Shown here in pieces: positions 61,509-64,000 of a stretch of 64,000 nt of DNA. This DNA comes from Tetrahymena thermophila SB210. Taxonomy: Eukaryota; Ciliophora; Oligohymenophorea; Hymenostomatida; Tetrahymenidae. Numbering within the stretch: the first letter of the stretch is position 1; every line of letters starts with the position of its first letter. The position numbers were made by a program, and so were the translations under genes. Below the pieces are notes generated by a model, which had not been told where the DNA came from, did not search any database, and saw nothing but the letters and a program-made list of their open reading frames with translations. The stretch is from positions 62,001 through 126,000 of the forward strand of contig NW_002476185.1 of assembly GCF_000189635.1 (NCBI RefSeq), in the 5' to 3' direction.

Positions 61509-64000
61509 ATGGACTTTGAAGAATTCGAAGATCTCATTTAGAGGAAAGAAGATAATGTTATTCATTTAAAATTTATTGATAAAGATGAAGATAAAGAAGT
61601 CAAAGAATATGAGTAGAAAAAATAAAAAGTCTTTAATTTTGATTCTTCTGAAATATCGATTGATGATGAATAGGGTAAAAATGATATCTTAAAAAAAGTA
61701 TTAAGAGGAGATTTATTTCATAATCAGGCTCATGAAGAAGTCGAAAACGGTGAAAATCTAGACACTACTATCCAAGATGATAATAAGTCTACTAATGCTA
61801 TAAAAAAAAGACCAAATATAGAGGGTAGCTAAGACATATTTTCTGAATTAAATGGTGATAATTCTCCATTAAACGAAATGAGAATAAGTAGAAAAAATAT
61901 TGGAACATTTCAAGATGAGTTTGATAAGTAGTAAATCAAGTAAATCATTTAGGAAATGAACAACCCCTAAGAAAGATTAAAAATGTGTCTCATAGATGTA
62001 AAATAGTAAACTGCAGAAGAGCTATTAAAAGAAATAAATGAAGCAGTACACCAAGCTAATCCTCACATTAAGAAAATTACGCATCATCAAAGGCGAGGAA
62101 GGATGTAGACAGTCATTGGTATTCCAAATTAAGTCTAAATGCTCATAAGTTAGCAAGAATAGATGAAATTAGAATAGAATTTAGAAAAGTTAGTACAGAA
62201 TAGAAGTATACGATAAACAAGTAATCATAGTACCAGTAATAATATAACTTCGTAAAGCTCAATGCATACTCTTGTAATTCCTAGTGATAAGGATAAATTA
62301 TGTAGCGGTGAAAGAGGAGCAAATAACCCTTAAAATCAAAATATCACTTCATAAATTAAAGTTTAGACTTAAGTTTTCAATAATAAGGCTATGGTAAGCT
62401 CTCAAGATGAAATAGATTCAAAAGGTATAACTGCTGCTTTCTAGTAGTAATAGTAAAATTTAAATTAAGATTTGACTAATTCACAACTGCTCGCATCAAA
62501 GTTAATTAAAAGTGAACCATTAAATCTTCACAATAAAGCTAAGAAGAGTGAGGAATTCAATATGTTTACTTCTATTAAAAGTGAAAAAATAAATGACAGC
62601 TAAGTTATTCACAGCCGTTTTTAAACAAATTTAGAAATTGCTATCCAGAATATCAACAACGAGGACTTATCTTAATAAAAAAACAATCAAAAAGTAAGTA
62701 ATAGATTAGCATCTTTACTGTATTAGAGAGCTAAGGATAATGAAGAGGAAGATGTTTAGAATTCTGCTTAGTTTCCTAATATTCATGGTTAGTTTAATAG
62801 ATTAAGCAATTAGTTCTACAATACACCTTTCATAGGTTAAAAAAACGATTTTAATAGTATGACTTTACAAAACTTACAAATTTACGATGAGGATAACATT
62901 GAATAAAAAAAATTTTTGACTGTTTAAAATAGCGAAAACCATCTTTTATCCCCTGTTGAGTAATAAGGTAAAAGACTTGACATATTAAATATAATGAATA
63001 ACTTAAATAATAATTAAACTAAGGACAAAAAAATTACAGAAAAGCAAATAAGTAATGCGATATCTAGTTTATAAGATATTTAAAGTGGAGATTTGTAGAA
63101 TGATAATACTTAAGGAAATAAAAATAATCATGATCAAACGTCATAAATTTAAAGTGTTATTTTAAAAAACTAATAAAATTCAACTAATGTTATCACTTAA
63201 AATACTGAAATTAAAGATTAATAATAGAATAACAATCCTTGTGAACATAATTCTGTTGATCAAAATAAAGATCAAAGCATATAAACTTCTTAGGAGTAAT
63301 CTCTAAAAGAATCTAAATAATCTTCAGTTTTGCCTGAAAGTTCTAAAAATAACTAAAACCAAGGAACTTAAGTCCAATTTGAAACTTCTAACTTAAATGA
63401 TATAGATATGAAAATGCTGACTACCAAATTAAGACAGCATAGAAGCAATACAGTGTTTTATGATCAAGAAAAGTATTTACTATAAATGAAAAAAATAGGA
63501 GAAATGAATCCTAATCATAATCATATAGTCACTGATGAAAAACCACAAGAAGGATGTGTTGCATGTGAACTCCACCAACTTATGAAATAACACACCAACA
63601 ACAATCCAAAAGAGAAGCCTAACGACTAACAAGATGTGGTGGAAACAAAAAATTTATTTAAAGAATTACCTTTACACGTTATTGAATCTAGATTTTTCTT
63701 AAAACAAATTTCTCTACTTAAACAAAACACAGAAGATGGAGGTAATTAATACAGATTACATTTTTTTGTTGCTGCAAATTTCCTTTAAAATCTTTTAATT
63801 AAATTTTTTTATTAAATAAGATAATACAGATAAACCATTTGTTATGGGAAATAGAAATAGCCCTGATTTAAAACCTTTAAGAGTTTATTTCTTTGGTAGA
63901 GAAGATACCTACATTGATTGCTTAATTAATTATGAAAAGACAACAGTTCTCTAATTTGTAAAATTTGCTCTTTTAAGCTACAAGAAGAAAACCAGTCTAA
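61509..64000 (+). CDS. Q/N-rich protein, possible SIN1/Avo1-like TORC2 subunit (5' part)
   Basis: ATG 61509 opens a long exon (to 63741); an intron 63742-63820 leads in phase to a second exon that runs off the window, so the gene is 3'-incomplete (about 800 residues visible). Residues 1-650 are charged, then strongly Q/N/S-rich with a short helical block (EERLKMCLIDV..., TAEELLKEINEAVHQANPHI). Near the end, LFKELPLHVIESRFFLKQIS is followed by SPDLKPLRVYFFGREDTYID and TTVLQFVKFALLSYKKK. The latter resembles the ubiquitin-like CRIM region of SIN1 (a V-x-[FL] strand, a T-V-x-[DE] turn, then an IG-x-x-L-x-x-Y helix). That similarity is recognised by eye only. If right, the missing 3' part should contain RBD and PH domains. 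Otherwise it is simply an unassigned Q-rich protein. Confidence 0.7.

Overview
The window looks like internal macronuclear (somatic) chromosome sequence from a ciliate, most likely an oligohymenophorean of the Tetrahymena type. Genes only stay open if TAA and TAG are read as glutamine and TGA is the sole stop. Composition is extremely AT-rich, exons are visibly richer in G+C than their surroundings, GT-AG introns are numerous, and the proteins are rich in Gln and Asn. No C4A2-type telomeric repeats, tRNAs, rRNAs or prokaryotic features were seen. Standard-code ORF calls break up or miss nearly every gene; the models here were read by hand with the ciliate code and checked for splice-phase consistency.

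Layout, left: the 3' part of a coiled-coil protein gene (1-1336, minus); a NEK-family protein kinase (2221-5643, plus); an ankyrin-repeat protein (6504-8775, minus); an orphan 280-aa gene with a poly-Gln tract (11391-12233, plus) followed closely by a near-perfect long hairpin; a SAM-dependent methyltransferase with a long low-complexity tail (13842-15764, plus); two weak coding-like fragments; and a 1833-aa LRR plus ankyrin protein (18771-24513, plus).

Middle: an extremely AT-rich orphan two-exon gene (25372-27494, plus); a diverged duplicated segment (27.9-28.8 kb); a JmjN/JmjC/C5HC2 histone-demethylase-type gene (29065-32855, minus) whose 1.5-kb first intron holds coding-like sequence on the opposite strand; an RBM28/Nop4-like nucleolar multi-RRM protein (35118-37736, minus); a TTC1-like TPR protein (38330-39515, plus) whose 3' end is tandemly duplicated; and a multipass membrane protein (41088-42947, plus).

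Right: a secreted aspartic-protease-like protein without obvious catalytic aspartates (44367-45380, minus); an eight-exon cyclic-nucleotide-binding cation-channel-like protein with a degenerate pore filter (47357-51594, plus); a membrane protein with one N-terminal and about three C-terminal hydrophobic segments (52251-53637, plus); a very large intron-rich gene encoding a coiled coil followed by dozens of short D/N-G repeat units (53752-60238, minus); and the 5' part of a Q/N-rich gene whose visible end resembles the CRIM region of the TORC2 subunit SIN1 (61509 to window end, plus).

The genes are independent transcription units without operon structure. By function they are a mix of signalling (NEK kinase, channel, possible SIN1), chromatin (Jmj), ribosome biogenesis (RBM28-like), chaperone-adaptor (TTC1) and lineage-specific proteins. 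Exon ends come from GT/AG positions and reading-frame continuity, not from transcripts.
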